Source of the DNA: Chromobacteriaceae bacterium
GTDB lineage: Bacteria > Pseudomonadota > Gammaproteobacteria > Burkholderiales > Aquaspirillaceae
Assembly (NCBI GenBank): GCA_030151505.1
Contig: JASLDQ010000336.1
Span: 1-6,893 of the forward strand
Direction of reading: 5' to 3'
Length of the DNA stretch: 6,893 bases
Numbering within the stretch: the stretch's first letter is position 1; each line of letters starts with the position of its first letter. The notes beneath the pieces were generated by a model, which did no database searches, was not told the DNA's origin, and saw nothing but the letters and a program-made list of their open reading frames with translations. Shown here piece after piece: positions 6,585 to 6,893 of the stretch. Both the position numbers and the translations under genes were made by a program.

Positions 6585-6893
6585 TCAGCCGACGCGGAGC
6601 ACTGCGGCCAGACTGCGCGGACGCTTCCAGAACTGCCAACGGGAGGGCGGACGCAGCCTGGCGACGAAGCCACGCGCGCCGTCCGGCGCCACCAGCGTCA
6701 GTCCGCCCAGCCGGCCGGACTGGAGCGCTGCCACCAGCGGCGCGAACCACTCGGCTTCCAGCTCGGCCATGCGCTCGCGCCAGCCCCAGGCATCGCGGTA
6801 CTGCGCCGCGCCGCGCAGGCGGTCGGTGACGATCAGGACGGATTCGCCCCCGGACTCGACTCCGTTGAGCCCGTGCGGCGCGCCGTCGAACGG
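6585..6893 (-). CDS. C-terminal fragment of an RpfE-type / phosphoglycerate-mutase-like protein (partial)
   Basis: The frame is open from the window edge to a TGA at 6587-6585, giving the last 102 residues; the start lies beyond 6893. It begins PFDGAPHGLNGVESGGESVL, followed by a beta-strand-like VLIVTD, then WGWRERMAELEAEWFAPLVA and a basic, Trp-rich end (RWQFWKRPRS). An internal ATG at 6770 would give only 61 residues and is unlikely to be the real start, because the frame stays open and protein-like upstream of it. In betaproteobacteria recJ is commonly preceded by a gene annotated as an RpfE-type regulatory protein or cofactor-independent phosphoglycerate mutase-like protein. The position and the EWFAPL...LRSGRL-like C-terminus fit what I recall of it, but the diagnostic N-terminal part is outside the window, so the name is tentative. 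The same strand and 68-bp gap suggest it may share a transcript with recJ. Confidence 0.6.
   Translation of the reverse strand, partial: PFDGAPHGLNGVESGGESVLIVTDRLRGAAQYRDAWGWRERMAELEAEWFAPLVAALQSGRLGGLTLVAPDGARGFVARLRPPSRWQFWKRPRSLAAVLRVG

Noticed and set aside
6585..6770. A stand-alone 61-residue gene upstream of recJ
   Set aside because: The frame stays open to the window edge with protein-like sequence, so this is the C-terminus of a larger gene rather than a small one.

Overview
The window looks like chromosomal DNA of a high-GC betaproteobacterium. Neisseriales or a related order is possible, but that is inference from protein flavour and gene neighbourhood; there is no rRNA or other firm marker. 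The genes are GC-rich with strong third-position bias, which creates many long antisense shadow ORFs. One short AT-rich island stands out at about 4500-4710; 29 of 120 bases are G or C in 4561-4680.

Layout: (1) 3-647 (+), a TetR/AcrR-type repressor. (2) 688-728, a near-perfect bidirectional intrinsic terminator separating it from the convergent genes. (3) A two-gene minus-strand operon: an Aer-like PAS chemoreceptor (4440 to 2839), then, after one base, a PAS-PAS-GGDEF-EAL cyclic-di-GMP enzyme (2837 to 741). (4) A 381-bp gene-free region (4441-4821). It holds a perfect FNR/ANR box (TTGAT-ACAC-ATCAA, 4574-4587), a candidate promoter, a second small palindrome and the recJ terminator. (5) recJ (6516 to 4822, minus). 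(6) Upstream of recJ, the C-terminal 102 codons of a gene that runs off the window; it is probably the RpfE-type/phosphoglycerate-mutase-like protein often found beside recJ in betaproteobacteria.

The coherent story is the operon. The chemoreceptor's PAS domain lines up residue for residue with the FAD-binding PAS of E. coli Aer. The first PAS domain of the GGDEF-EAL protein lines up without gaps with the heme PAS of FixL, including the proximal His (H75) and the distal-side Arg 20 residues later (R95). The only full promoter region for both genes carries an FNR consensus site. I infer an oxygen-responsive unit: FNR/ANR would set expression with oxygen, the Aer-like protein would steer swimming by redox, and the heme-PAS enzyme would tune c-di-GMP by O2, linking aerotaxis to the motile/sessile decision. 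The component families are known. What may be undescribed is their pairing in one translationally coupled operon under an FNR box. I see no CRISPR array, insertion sequence, tRNA or rRNA.
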